A DNA stretch of 7,635 bases from positions 1-7,635 of the forward strand of contig CAIZGQ010000842.1 of the NCBI GenBank assembly GCA_903932565.1. Reading direction: 5' to 3'. The position numbers and the translations under genes were made by a program. Source of the DNA: an uncultured Hyphomicrobiales bacterium. GTDB taxonomy: Bacteria > Pseudomonadota > Alphaproteobacteria > Rhizobiales > Beijerinckiaceae. Shown in pieces: positions 1 through 6,454 of the stretch (position 1 is its first letter; each line of letters opens with the position of its first letter). A model generated the notes under the pieces. It was not told the DNA's origin. It did not search any database and worked only from the letters and a program-made list of their open reading frames with translations.

Positions 1-462
1 AGCGAATTTCGAAAGGCCATGGGCAATCGCATTTACGGCTGCGATGATTGCCTCGCGGTCTGCCCCTGGAACAAATATGCAAGTGCGACAGCAGACATCA
101 AACTGCAGGCGCGGGCTGATTTAACATCGCCATCGCTGCAGATGCTTGCCGCCCTTGATGATGCAGGCTTTCGGACTTTGTTTTCGGGTTCGCCCGTCAA
201 GCGCATTGGACACGACAGGTTTTTGCGAAACGTGATGATCGCAATTGGCAATTCAGGGGATGTTGCCTTTGTTCCCATGCTGCGGGAGCGCCTGATGGAC
301 ACCTCGCCCCTCATTCGCGCCATGGCGGTTTGGGCGTGCTCTCGGCTCATGTCGCGCGCAGATTTTTATGCGCTGGCGACGTCCTTCGAAGGGTCTGAAA
401 CAGACGCGGACGTTTTGGGTGAATGGCGACGCGCGACCCAGGCACAGGAGCCGACATCATGA
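1..462 (+). CDS. queG: Epoxyqueuosine reductase QueG, C-terminal part (5' end outside window)
   Basis: QueG reduces epoxyqueuosine to queuosine in the wobble position of certain tRNAs, in the cytoplasm, using cobalamin and two [4Fe-4S] clusters (family knowledge). The frame is open from base 1, so the visible 153 codons are the C-terminal portion of a protein usually about 350-390 residues long. Codons 7-24 carry the family signature GNRIYGCDDCLAVCPWN, whose C-x2-C-x3-C-P holds cysteines of the second iron-sulfur cluster. It is followed by the conserved stretch PVKRIGHDRFLRNV and a HEAT-like helical tail with the typical 'AIGNSGD' and 'SPLIRAMAVWA' segments. The cobalamin-binding N-terminal domain and first cluster lie outside the window. 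The stop codon overlaps the next gene's start (ATGA, 459-462), which suggests translational coupling. QueG is itself a cobalamin enzyme, so a B12 uptake locus nearby is fitting, though adjacency alone proves no link. Identification is very secure. Confidence 0.96.
   Translation, partial: SEFRKAMGNRIYGCDDCLAVCPWNKYASATADIKLQARADLTSPSLQMLAALDDAGFRTLFSGSPVKRIGHDRFLRNVMIAIGNSGDVAFVPMLRERLMDTSPLIRAMAVWACSRLMSRADFYALATSFEGSETDADVLGEWRRATQAQEPTS
446..450 (+). promoter_or_regulatory. Shine-Dalgarno AGGAG of the SDR gene
   Basis: AGGAG lies inside the last codons of queG, 8 bases before the ATG at 459. It decides the start in favour of 459 over the ATG at 423, which lies within queG. Confidence 0.65.
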
Positions 463-1340
463 AACTGGTCATCTTCGGTCTTGGCTATTCGTCCCAGGCC
501 TTTGTCCGAAACCACGGTCACGCGCATGACATCACAGGCACCGTGCGAAAGGCTGAAAAAGCCGCTGCACTTGCGCAAGCCGGTTTGAAAATCAGCCAGT
601 TTGGACACGGAGAAGTTGATGAGACCCTGCTGGCAGCCATCGCGCAGGCTGAGGCTCTCATCGTGTCCGTTCCGCCTTCGCTCACGGGCGATCCGGTCCT
701 GCAATCCCTGGGCGATGTGATTCAGTCAGCGCCCAACCTGACGAACCTGATTTATCTTTCAACCGTCGGCGTCTATGGCGATCATGCCGGCGCATGGGTC
801 GATGAAGACACTGTTCCCCGACCGGTGAGCGCACGCAGCATTGAGCGGCTTGCAGCCGAACAGGCCTGGACCAATTTTGCAACAGCAACTGGAAGAAGCC
901 TCCATATTTTCAGGCTTTCTGGCATCTATGGGCCGGGCCGCTCGGGCTTTGACAAGCTGGTGAATGGCACGGCGCGGCGCATTATCAAGCGCGATCAGGT
1001 GTTCAACCGCATTCATGTGGATGATATCGCGCAAGCCATTGAATCCTGCCTGCATCGGACCGGGGCTGAAGTTCAAATCTGGAATGTGACGGATGATGAA
1101 CCAGCACCACCGCAGGATGTCGTGAGCTTTGCCGCTTCGCTCATGGACCTTCCGCTGCCGCGGGAAGTTGATTTCGAGACAGCCGACCTGACGCCGATGG
1201 CCCGCAGTTTCTATGGCGAAAACAAGCGCGTTTCGAACGCTAAGATGAAGGCCGAACTTCATATAGCTCTGCAATATCCGACTTATCGTGAAGGCCTGGC
1301 ATCTATTTTCAAGATGCAACACGCGTCATCGTCGTTTTAA
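459..1340 (+). CDS. SDR-type NAD(P)-dependent epimerase/reductase (YeeZ-like)
   Basis: A 293-residue Rossmann-fold protein of the extended short-chain dehydrogenase (NAD-dependent epimerase/dehydratase) superfamily. The N-terminus MKLVIFGLGYSSQAF gives a G-x-G-x2-S nucleotide-binding loop at residues 7-12. Residues 99-108 read YLSTVGVYGD, 151-161 FRLSGIYGPGR, and 183-190 NRIHVDDI, all typical of this superfamily. The classical Y-x3-K catalytic pair is not visible after the STVGVYG strand; that region reads RSIERLAAEQAW instead, as I expect for the YeeZ-like branch, so catalytic activity and substrate are unknown. The start at 459 is chosen because it overlaps the queG stop (ATGA), has AGGAG at 446-450 with 8-base spacing, and begins directly with the Rossmann strand. 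A longer frame from 423 lies inside queG and adds no recognisable sequence. It is probably cotranscribed with queG. It ends convergently with btuD, overlapping it by 4 bases. Confidence 0.88.
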   Translation: MKLVIFGLGYSSQAFVRNHGHAHDITGTVRKAEKAAALAQAGLKISQFGHGEVDETLLAAIAQAEALIVSVPPSLTGDPVLQSLGDVIQSAPNLTNLIYLSTVGVYGDHAGAWVDEDTVPRPVSARSIERLAAEQAWTNFATATGRSLHIFRLSGIYGPGRSGFDKLVNGTARRIIKRDQVFNRIHVDDIAQAIESCLHRTGAEVQIWNVTDDEPAPPQDVVSFAASLMDLPLPREVDFETADLTPMARSFYGENKRVSNAKMKAELHIALQYPTYREGLASIFKMQHASSSF

Positions 1341-2113
1341 GATTGCCGCCGTGCGGCGGCCAGAAGTTCGATACCGTCCGATTGCGCGCGCAGAAAACGG
1401 ATACCGAAGATGTGGTCGAGTGCCCCCGATGCCAGCAGGCTGTCGGGTGGCCCATCGGCCCGAATGTGTCCTTGCGACATGGCAACAAAGCGCGATGCAA
1501 AGCGCAGCGCCAAGCCCAGATCATGCATCACCACAATCACCGCGCGGCCTGCATCCGCCTGATCTTTCAGAATTTGCATGGTGGCGATCTGCAGGGCTGG
1601 ATCAAGCGCTGACACAGGTTCGTCCGCCAACAGCAGGGGAGCGTCAACTGCCAAGGCACGTGCCAGCAGCACACGTGCACGCTCGCCACCGGAGAGTTCG
1701 GTGGCGGGCCGTTCACTGAGATGTTCGAGGCAGCAGGTTTCTAAAATGCGATCCACGTGCTCGCGGTCCTGCACCGACAGCGCTGCGCCCCGATTTGCAA
1801 ATGGCAGTCGGCCCAGACTCACAATATCACGCACCAAAAGCGGCCAATGGATGCTGCCGTTTTGTTCGAGATACGCGATGCATTGCGCACGACGGGCGGC
1901 GCTAAATTTTGCGGCATCCTCCCCCTGGATGCGCAAACGTCCCTGCCAGGGTACGAGTCCCGCGATGCTGCGCAGCAACGTTGTCTTGCCAGCCCCATTG
2001 GGTCCAATCAACGCAACAAGTTCGCCCGGCCGCACGTGCAGCGAGAGCGGATGAAGAATCGCGCGGTTGCCGAAGGCGACGCGTTTCAGGTCGAGATCGA
2101 TGACATCTGTCAT
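1337..2113 (-). CDS. btuD: Cobalamin ABC transporter ATP-binding protein BtuD
   Basis: The cytoplasmic ATPase subunit that powers corrinoid import through BtuC. It has 258 residues, normal for FecE/BtuD/HmuV-type ATPases. The visible motifs are Walker A GPNGAGKTT (37-45), Q-loop Gln84 in YLEQ, ABC signature LSGGER (140-145), Walker B LLLADEP with catalytic Glu165, D-loop SALD (168-171) and switch His197 in VMHDLG. All key residues are present, so the enzyme should be active. The start at 2113 is chosen because the ATG overlaps the btuC stop (ATGA, 2113-2110) and begins at the first strand of the fold. An in-frame ATG at 2161 would add 16 residues inside btuC with no family similarity. It is the last gene of the riboswitch-led operon. 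Sequence alone does not separate B12 from haem or siderophore ATPases; the B12 assignment rests on the riboswitch, BtuB and the neighbouring salvage gene. Confidence 0.9.
   Translation of the reverse strand: MTDVIDLDLKRVAFGNRAILHPLSLHVRPGELVALIGPNGAGKTTLLRSIAGLVPWQGRLRIQGEDAAKFSAARRAQCIAYLEQNGSIHWPLLVRDIVSLGRLPFANRGAALSVQDREHVDRILETCCLEHLSERPATELSGGERARVLLARALAVDAPLLLADEPVSALDPALQIATMQILKDQADAGRAVIVVMHDLGLALRFASRFVAMSQGHIRADGPPDSLLASGALDHIFGIRFLRAQSDGIELLAAARRQS
1345..1360. terminator. Perfect GC-rich hairpin at the convergent gene ends (terminator-like, no U-tract)
   Basis: GCCGCC (1345-1350), loop GTGC, GGCGGC (1355-1360) form a perfect 6-bp GC stem, or 7 bp with a 2-base loop. It lies in the last codons of btuD and 5-20 bases past the SDR stop. 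Neither strand follows it with a clear run of T, so it is not a canonical intrinsic terminator. It may still pause polymerase or protect 3' ends, or it may be a coincidence of the Ala-Ala-Arg codons of the BtuD C-terminus. Confidence 0.3.
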
Positions 2114-3132
2114 GGCGCATCGCTCGTCGAAAACAGGCCGCGCCGCGTCCATACAAGCCACAGAAACAGCGGCACGCCGATGAGCGATGTCACAACGCCG
2201 ATCTTGATTTCGCTTGTCGCAGGAATGAGCCGTACGCCGATGTCTGCTGCAGTCAGCAAGGCGGCCGCCGCAAGGCTTGAAGGAACCAACACGCGCTGTG
2301 GATCACCGCCGACGAGCGGGCGCATGAGATGCGGTGCAATGAGCCCAACAAAGCCAATGGCACCTGATACCGCGACCCCGCCGCCAACGCCAATGGCAAC
2401 GGCCGTGACAATCCAAAGGCGCAGATGCGTGACGTTGAGGCCGAGACTTCGCGCGGTGTCGTCTCCCAATGTCAGCAGTCGCAGTGAGGGTCCGCAGCGC
2501 AACAGTATAAGGCTGCTGATCATGAGACAGGGCGCTGCAAGCGCCACATGCTGCATGGAGCGGTCTTCAAACGAGCCCATCAACCAAAAGATAATTTCCG
2601 TCACGGCGAAAGGATTGGCGGACAGATTGATGGCGAGTGAAATGGCTGCGCCCGCGAGGGATCCCACCGCAAGGCCCGCAAGGATCAGCGTGATGATTCC
2701 GGCGCGACGTCCGGCAGCCACAAGAACGAGTGCGACAGACAGGGCTGCACCCAGAATTGCAGCAGCCGGCAAAGCCCAGGAGACGGCATTGGCAAGGCCG
2801 GAATACAGGGTTGCGACAGCACCAAAGGCCGCCGCTTGCGGCGCACCGAAAATGGCTGGTTCTGCAAGCGGATTTCGCAACAGGCCCTGAAGGGCTGCGC
2901 CACACAACCCGAGACTTGCACCAACCCCCAGTGAAAGGAGCAGGCGTGGCAGCCGAATATCACGAATGATGATTCCCGCCACGCCCTCGCCCTGCAGGAG
3001 GCCCTGCACGAGCTCTGCAATCGACAGATGTGCCGGGCCCGTCGCCAAGGAGGCCACGCAGAGACATGCAAGCAAGGCTGACAACGCAGCCTTAAGTCGA
3101 ATGTCTGTGTGTGACGTGTGTTGGGTCAGCAT
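2110..3132 (-). CDS. btuC: Cobalamin ABC transporter permease BtuC (FecCD family)
   Basis: The inner-membrane permease, presumably a homodimer with about ten helices per subunit, forming the translocation path for corrinoid handed over by BtuF. The 340 residues are strongly hydrophobic throughout. FecCD signatures in order are RDIRLPRLLLSLGVGASLG (57-75), GAALQGLLRNPLAEP (78-92), LGDDTARSLGLN (222-233) and GFVGLIAPHLMR (260-271). The last lies in the region that contacts the ATPase. The end reads TSEIKIGVVTSLIGVPLFLW (306-325). Many family members have a proline-containing PAELPVG here; this protein keeps the Glu and Gly but lacks both prolines, which I take as subfamily variation. The gene starts 23 bases after the btuB stop with only a weak purine-rich site upstream (GGTGA at 3152-3148), so it may depend on coupling to btuB translation. 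Its stop overlaps the btuD start. Substrate is inferred from context. Confidence 0.92.
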   Translation of the reverse strand: MLTQHTSHTDIRLKAALSALLACLCVASLATGPAHLSIAELVQGLLQGEGVAGIIIRDIRLPRLLLSLGVGASLGLCGAALQGLLRNPLAEPAIFGAPQAAAFGAVATLYSGLANAVSWALPAAAILGAALSVALVLVAAGRRAGIITLILAGLAVGSLAGAAISLAINLSANPFAVTEIIFWLMGSFEDRSMQHVALAAPCLMISSLILLRCGPSLRLLTLGDDTARSLGLNVTHLRLWIVTAVAIGVGGGVAVSGAIGFVGLIAPHLMRPLVGGDPQRVLVPSSLAAAALLTAADIGVRLIPATSEIKIGVVTSLIGVPLFLWLVWTRRGLFSTSDAP

Positions 3133-3155
3133 GGGCTCAATTGAAAATCACCAAA

Positions 3156-5216
3156 TCACCAGCTGACTTTCAGGCCAGCATAAAATGCGCGCCCTGCCGT
3201 ACCATAATCCAGCACATCCTCGTAGCGCACATCCGTCAGGTTCTCGATCCGCGCAAAGACGCTCGTGGTGTCGTTCACCTTATAGGATGCAAAGGCATCA
3301 ATCTTTGTATAGGGCGCGAGCTGCACTTTGGCTGTTACGCCGTTTGCCGTGTAGAAATCAAAGTCGGTGCGGCGTCCCACATAAGTTGCACGGGCTTCCA
3401 GTTCGAGGTTCGGCACGCCGGAAAAGATAAGAGCGGCGCTGGCCTTGTTGCGCGGGCGACGGGGCAAATCAGAGCCGGGCTCAAGCTGTCGTGCGATCAT
3501 GTAGGTGTAAGTTGCGCGCGCCTTCCAGGCATCCGGCACGATGATGGCATCACCCGACAGTTCGACACCCTTTGTGAGTGCGCGATTGACGTTGTAATAA
3601 CATCCGCCCTGGATCTGCTGTCCCGGTGTACAGCTGGGCACATTGGCAAAGCCGATCAGATTTTGAAATTTATTGAAGAAGGCCGTGGCACCCAATGTCA
3701 GGCGTCCATCAAACAGTTTTTGATCAACACCCGCATCGTAACCGACATTTTGCTCCGGCAGCAGGGCTGCAGTGCCGTACTGGCTGAAGCGCTGAAACAA
3801 CGATGGCGTCCGAGCCCCGGTGCCGACACTGGCGTGAAACTTGGTGCCTGTCTCCTCGATGCGATAAGCAGCAGTTGCGCGGTACGTCGAAAACGTCTTG
3901 CCACCGATCACCGAATCAACTCGTCCACCAAGTGAAAGATCGAGCCGATTCCACAACGTGATCTGGTGCTGGATGAAGGCCGCCTGTGTGGTCTGGTGCG
4001 CGTTGACTGGCACAAACGACCCATCCTGCGGGTCCGGGTTCTGGGTGGTCCGCGCCGTTTCCACCTGATCCGAGACGCCAAATGTCAGAAGACCAAAGGT
4101 TCCAAGCTTGAGATCGCCCTGATATTCCGCCCCCACGCGCGATCCGCGAAACGTCTGCCGACAATCAAACTGCAGGAATGACGCATCGAAACAAAGTTCG
4201 CGCTCACGTGTTGCATTGTCCGACAGTGTGCCAAACAGCGTCACTGTGTTGCGAAGCTTGCCATCAAAACTGTCGAGCGTGATGCGCGTGTGCGCCTGTA
4301 GCAACGTGCTACGTCCCTGATTGTAGGAATCAAACACGCTTGGCGCCATCGTTGCGCCCGGATTGACCAGTCGCAGCCAATCGCCATAGGCGGCGATCCC
4401 GGTGTCGATGCGCAGATCTTCATTCACCGCATATGTGACGCGGCCGGTTACACCACCGCGATCGACAGGATCTGTTCGCGGCAAGGGCGGCAACGGGAGT
4501 GCGCCGAAGTTCAAAACGATGGGCCGATCAATCCGATAGCCAAACCGCGCAAATCCGTCGCTGTGGAGGGCATCAATTGAAAATGCGTAAGACAGCTTGT
4601 CATCACCACCCGAGATGGATCCGCGGGAATGAAGGGTGCCGTAGCTCCCAGCTTCCAGCAGCACCTCGCGTTTTGTTTCGCGCTTGCCGGTTTTCGTGAT
4701 GATGTTGATGACACCGCCCAGTGCGTCAGATCCATAAAGGGCCGACTGGGGGCCGCGCAGCACTTCAATACGCGCGATATCATTTGTTGTGATCTGGCCA
4801 AGGTCAGCTTGTCCAGCCGTCGAACTTGGATCTCCGATGCGGATGCCATCGATCATCACAAGCGTTTGCCCGTCGTAAGCGCCCCGCAGGGAGACGGACG
4901 TCGATGCGCCAACACCGCCGGTCTGTTGAATATCCAGACCCGCAAGACCGCGCAGCACATCCACGACGCCGGACGAGCCGGTTTTGGCAATCTCTTCGCT
5001 CTTGATGATGGTGATGGAACTTCCCGCGCGTGCGGGCTCCAGCGCCGTGCGCGTTGCGGTGATCACCAGGTCCGGCAGGGCTGGCGTCTGCGCCGCTGCA
5101 GGCGACGTCAGTGACGCCAATGTCAAACACGAGGCGGCAAAAGGGAGATGGATCAGGATAAGCGATAGGGAGCCGCGGCCCGAATATCGGGCGCGACCTG
5201 TGAATGACAGGACCAT
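3156..5216 (-). CDS. btuB: TonB-dependent outer-membrane cobalamin receptor BtuB
   Basis: An outer-membrane receptor that imports corrinoids using energy passed on by TonB. It has 686 residues, somewhat longer than E. coli BtuB. Residues 1-42 form a signal peptide: Arg-containing N-region, hydrophobic core around 17-36, and cleavage likely after SPAAA, leaving QTPALP. A TonB box DLVITATR (49-56) resembles the E. coli BtuB box. The plug domain spans about 60-175 and holds SLRGAYDGQTLVMIDG and IEVLRGPQSALYGSDALGG. The rest is the beta-barrel, ending in the TonB-receptor C-terminal motif ARIENLTDVRYEDVLDYGT and a terminal Trp. Close cysteine pairs 342/352 and 529/539 probably bridge extracellular loops. 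The ATG at 5216 is chosen over an in-frame TTG at 5258, because GGAGG sits just before it and the TTG lies against the riboswitch. First gene of btuBCD. B12 specificity is inferred chiefly from the upstream riboswitch. Confidence 0.94.
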   Translation of the reverse strand: MVLSFTGRARYSGRGSLSLILIHLPFAASCLTLASLTSPAAAQTPALPDLVITATRTALEPARAGSSITIIKSEEIAKTGSSGVVDVLRGLAGLDIQQTGGVGASTSVSLRGAYDGQTLVMIDGIRIGDPSSTAGQADLGQITTNDIARIEVLRGPQSALYGSDALGGVINIITKTGKRETKREVLLEAGSYGTLHSRGSISGGDDKLSYAFSIDALHSDGFARFGYRIDRPIVLNFGALPLPPLPRTDPVDRGGVTGRVTYAVNEDLRIDTGIAAYGDWLRLVNPGATMAPSVFDSYNQGRSTLLQAHTRITLDSFDGKLRNTVTLFGTLSDNATRERELCFDASFLQFDCRQTFRGSRVGAEYQGDLKLGTFGLLTFGVSDQVETARTTQNPDPQDGSFVPVNAHQTTQAAFIQHQITLWNRLDLSLGGRVDSVIGGKTFSTYRATAAYRIEETGTKFHASVGTGARTPSLFQRFSQYGTAALLPEQNVGYDAGVDQKLFDGRLTLGATAFFNKFQNLIGFANVPSCTPGQQIQGGCYYNVNRALTKGVELSGDAIIVPDAWKARATYTYMIARQLEPGSDLPRRPRNKASAALIFSGVPNLELEARATYVGRRTDFDFYTANGVTAKVQLAPYTKIDAFASYKVNDTTSVFARIENLTDVRYEDVLDYGTAGRAFYAGLKVSW

Positions 5217-5220
5217 AGGA

Positions 5221-5225
5221 CCTCC
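5221..5225 (-). promoter_or_regulatory. btuB Shine-Dalgarno GGAGG
   Basis: On the minus strand GGAGG is followed by TCCT and then the ATG at 5216. The 4-base spacing is slightly short, but the site is the strongest ribosome-binding sequence in the leader and fixes the btuB start. It lies just 3' of the hairpin at 5228-5242, so it is well placed to be controlled by the riboswitch. Confidence 0.7.
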
Positions 5226-5227
5226 AG

Positions 5228-5242
5228 CCGTCCCACCGACGG
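5228..5242 (-). promoter_or_regulatory. Hairpin of the riboswitch expression platform
   Basis: In the btuB leader RNA, CCGUC (5242-5238), loop GGUGG, GACGG (5232-5228) form a perfect 5-bp stem between the B12 box and the GGAGG ribosome-binding site. Cobalamin riboswitches commonly place a hairpin here whose loop docks onto the aptamer when ligand is bound, blocking translation (family knowledge). No poly-U follows, so translational rather than transcriptional control is inferred. Confidence 0.45.
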
Positions 5243-5255
5243 CGCCAGGGTTGCA

Positions 5256-5452
5256 CAAGACGTCGGCCGGTCTCCTGGCTCGTGGGTCGTAGCCTCACTC
5301 TTCCGTCTTCCCAAAGGCTCAAGCCTTCAGTGACATCGCGCGAGAGCGGCTCTCCACTCACAGTTGCGGGGGCAGCTGCGGCGTGGGATGCCCAAAGGCA
5401 TCCGTACCGCATTCCCGTTTCACCCCTTTGTTTCCGCGGGGGCACCGTCGTC
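5256..5452 (-). ncRNA. Cobalamin (adenosylcobalamin) riboswitch upstream of btuB
   Basis: The btuB leader carries the conserved parts of a cobalamin riboswitch in the right order, read on the minus strand. GGTGCC begins at 5446. GAAACGGGAATGCGGT follows around 5423-5405. Next is a 7-bp hairpin, GGATGCC/GGCATCC (5403-5397 with 5392-5386). The core GCTGCCCCCGCAACTGTGA spans 5376-5358. TCACTG, with a small hairpin AAGGCT/AGCCTT (5327-5314) and GGGAAGACGGAAGAG, comes after it. The B12 box AGCCAGGAGACCGGCC lies at 5280-5265. Binding of adenosylcobalamin to the nascent RNA is expected to reduce expression of btuBCD. The outer ends are approximate, because I could not pair the terminal P1 helix with confidence. 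This is the strongest evidence that the adjacent ABC transporter and TonB receptor handle B12. Confidence 0.93.
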
Positions 5453-5459
5453 AAAAACG

Positions 5460-5488
5460 AACCTATGGGCTGGCGCGCAGCGCTGCAA
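5460..5488 (-). promoter_or_regulatory. Candidate sigma-70 promoter of the riboswitch-btuBCD operon
   Basis: On the minus strand TTGCAG (5488-5483) and TAGGTT (5465-5460) are separated by 17 bases, which would start transcription just before the first riboswitch element near 5450. Each hexamer matches consensus at only three positions, so placement and spacing are the main support. The rest of 5453-5567 is the gap shared with divergent btuF; I see no clear operator in it. Confidence 0.3.
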
Positions 5489-5553
5489 CCGCTATTTTGA
5501 AAAGCAACCTTCAACTTGCGGTGGAGAGAACGCGGTCTGTGCCGCGTTGCAAC

Positions 5554-5557
5554 GGAG
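5554..5557 (+). promoter_or_regulatory. Shine-Dalgarno GGAG for the btuF TTG start
   Basis: GGAG within AACGGAGCAG precedes the TTG at 5568 by 10 bases. It is the best-placed ribosome-binding site before the signal peptide and is the reason for preferring 5568 over the TTG at 5547, whose nearest purine-rich site (GGAGAGAA at 5523) is more distant. Confidence 0.45.
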
Positions 5558-5567
5558 CAGAACTGCA

Positions 5568-6443
5568 TTGGTCAAGCCGGCTCAGTTTTTAGTTTGTCTG
5601 ATTTGCACAGTGCTCGGCTCGGGCGTGGTTTTGGCAGCCGACCCGGCGCATAGCATCGTGCCGCATCGCATTGTCTCCGCCAATCTGTGCGCAGATCAGC
5701 TTCTCCTTGCCTTTGCCGATCCTGATCAGATCGCCTCGCTCTCGCCGCTCGCAACTGATGTTCAACTGTCTTATCTCGCAGATGCCGCAACATCTTATCC
5801 ACGCAACCGTGGCTCGGGCGAAGATATTGTTCGTCTCGACGCGGATCTCGTACTGACGGGCCCTTATGATAGCCGCATGACGCGGGCACTTCTTGCAGCG
5901 CGAAACGTGCCGTTTGAAATCGTGTCACCGTGGAGTGATTTTGACACCGGCGAAGCCTCTCTTCGCCAGCTTGCAACCAGGCTTGGTCATCCCGAACGCG
6001 CCGATGGTCTCATTGCACAGATCGAGGCGGCACGTGGCCGGGCTCGCAATCTCGTCTCAAAGAAAGGCTCAGCGCCAACAGCGCTGTCCTTGCATCGGCG
6101 TGGCTATGTGTTTCATGCTGGCCTCACAGGGGCCATCGTGGCAGATGCGGGATTGGGCGACGCGGCAACAAAGATAGGCTTGCAGGGCGCAGGCTTTGTC
6201 AGTTTGGAGGCGCTTGTTGCCGCGCATCCAGATTATCTCATCGTGTCTGATGCGGATGGTGGCAGTGAGACAGGCGCTGAAGATCAGGGGCAGGCGTTCC
6301 TGCAGCATCCAGCGCTTCAGCAAATTTGGCCAAGGGCGCGCCGCCTCGTGGTGCCGGATCGTCTCAATCTGTGTGAGGGCCCGGCGACGCCCGCGCTGAT
6401 CGACACGCTGGCCACACAGATCCATGAGAAAGTCATGCGCTAA
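5568..6443 (+). CDS. btuF: Periplasmic cobalamin-binding protein BtuF (ABC transporter substrate-binding protein)
   Basis: The periplasmic receptor that delivers corrinoid to BtuCD, of the helical-backbone metal receptor type. From the chosen start it has 291 residues, a usual length. Residues 1-24 form a signal peptide (Lys3, hydrophobic FLVCLICTVLGSGVVLA, cleavage near LAA-DP) with no lipobox, so the product should be soluble. The family motif RIVSANLCADQLLL (34-47) is followed by RGSGEDIVRLDADLVLTGPY (81-100) and the C-lobe segment VSLEALVAAHPDYLIVSD (211-228). The start is uncertain. No ATG lies just before the signal peptide; TTG at 5568 has GGAG 10 bases upstream, and TTG at 5547 is an alternative. 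The frame stays open back to an ATG at 5364, but that start would lie opposite the riboswitch and bury the signal peptide. It diverges from btuBCD and ends 3 bases from convergent cobU. B12 as ligand is inferred from context. Confidence 0.88.
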   Translation: MVKPAQFLVCLICTVLGSGVVLAADPAHSIVPHRIVSANLCADQLLLAFADPDQIASLSPLATDVQLSYLADAATSYPRNRGSGEDIVRLDADLVLTGPYDSRMTRALLAARNVPFEIVSPWSDFDTGEASLRQLATRLGHPERADGLIAQIEAARGRARNLVSKKGSAPTALSLHRRGYVFHAGLTGAIVADAGLGDAATKIGLQGAGFVSLEALVAAHPDYLIVSDADGGSETGAEDQGQAFLQHPALQQIWPRARRLVVPDRLNLCEGPATPALIDTLATQIHEKVMR

Positions 6444-6454
6444 GGCTCAGCCTT
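6442..6454. terminator. Small inverted repeat between convergent btuF and cobU
   Basis: AAGGC, loop TCA, GCCTT forms a 5-bp stem that includes part of the btuF stop codon and the cobU stop. TTTCAGTTT follows on the plus strand. It could act as a weak bidirectional terminator for the two genes, which are only 3 bases apart, but it is short and lacks a proper T-run. Confidence 0.25.

Noticed and set aside
759..1322. Open frame of 187 codons on the minus strand, opposite the SDR gene
   Set aside because: It lies wholly within a gene with clear Rossmann/SDR motifs and shows no motif of its own.
1757..2890. Open frame of 377 codons on the plus strand, opposite btuC and btuD
   Set aside because: It is antisense to two genes with full family motifs. 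Its translation is rich in Arg, Ala, Pro and Thr with no recognisable domain, as expected for an antisense shadow in GC-rich coding DNA.
3111..3935. Open frame of 274 codons on the plus strand, opposite the btuB 3' half
   Set aside because: btuB is certain here (barrel and C-terminal motif). The antisense translation has scattered Cys and no domain or ribosome-binding site.
5210..5223. GGTCCT repeated on each side of the btuB ATG (minus strand), considered as an operator
   Set aside because: Six-base direct repeats are common by chance, and nothing else suggests a protein site here. Riboswitch control already accounts for regulation.
5314..5327. AAGGCT/AGCCTT hairpin resembling the AAGGC/GCCTT repeat at 6442-6454, considered as a dispersed repeat
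   Set aside because: Shared identity covers only about five bases per arm with different loops and settings. One copy is a riboswitch helix, so chance is the simpler explanation.
4804..5568. Open frame of 254 codons on the minus strand running through the riboswitch into btuB in another frame
   Set aside because: It crosses the conserved riboswitch and the btuB plug region out of frame. Its sequence merely translates structured RNA.
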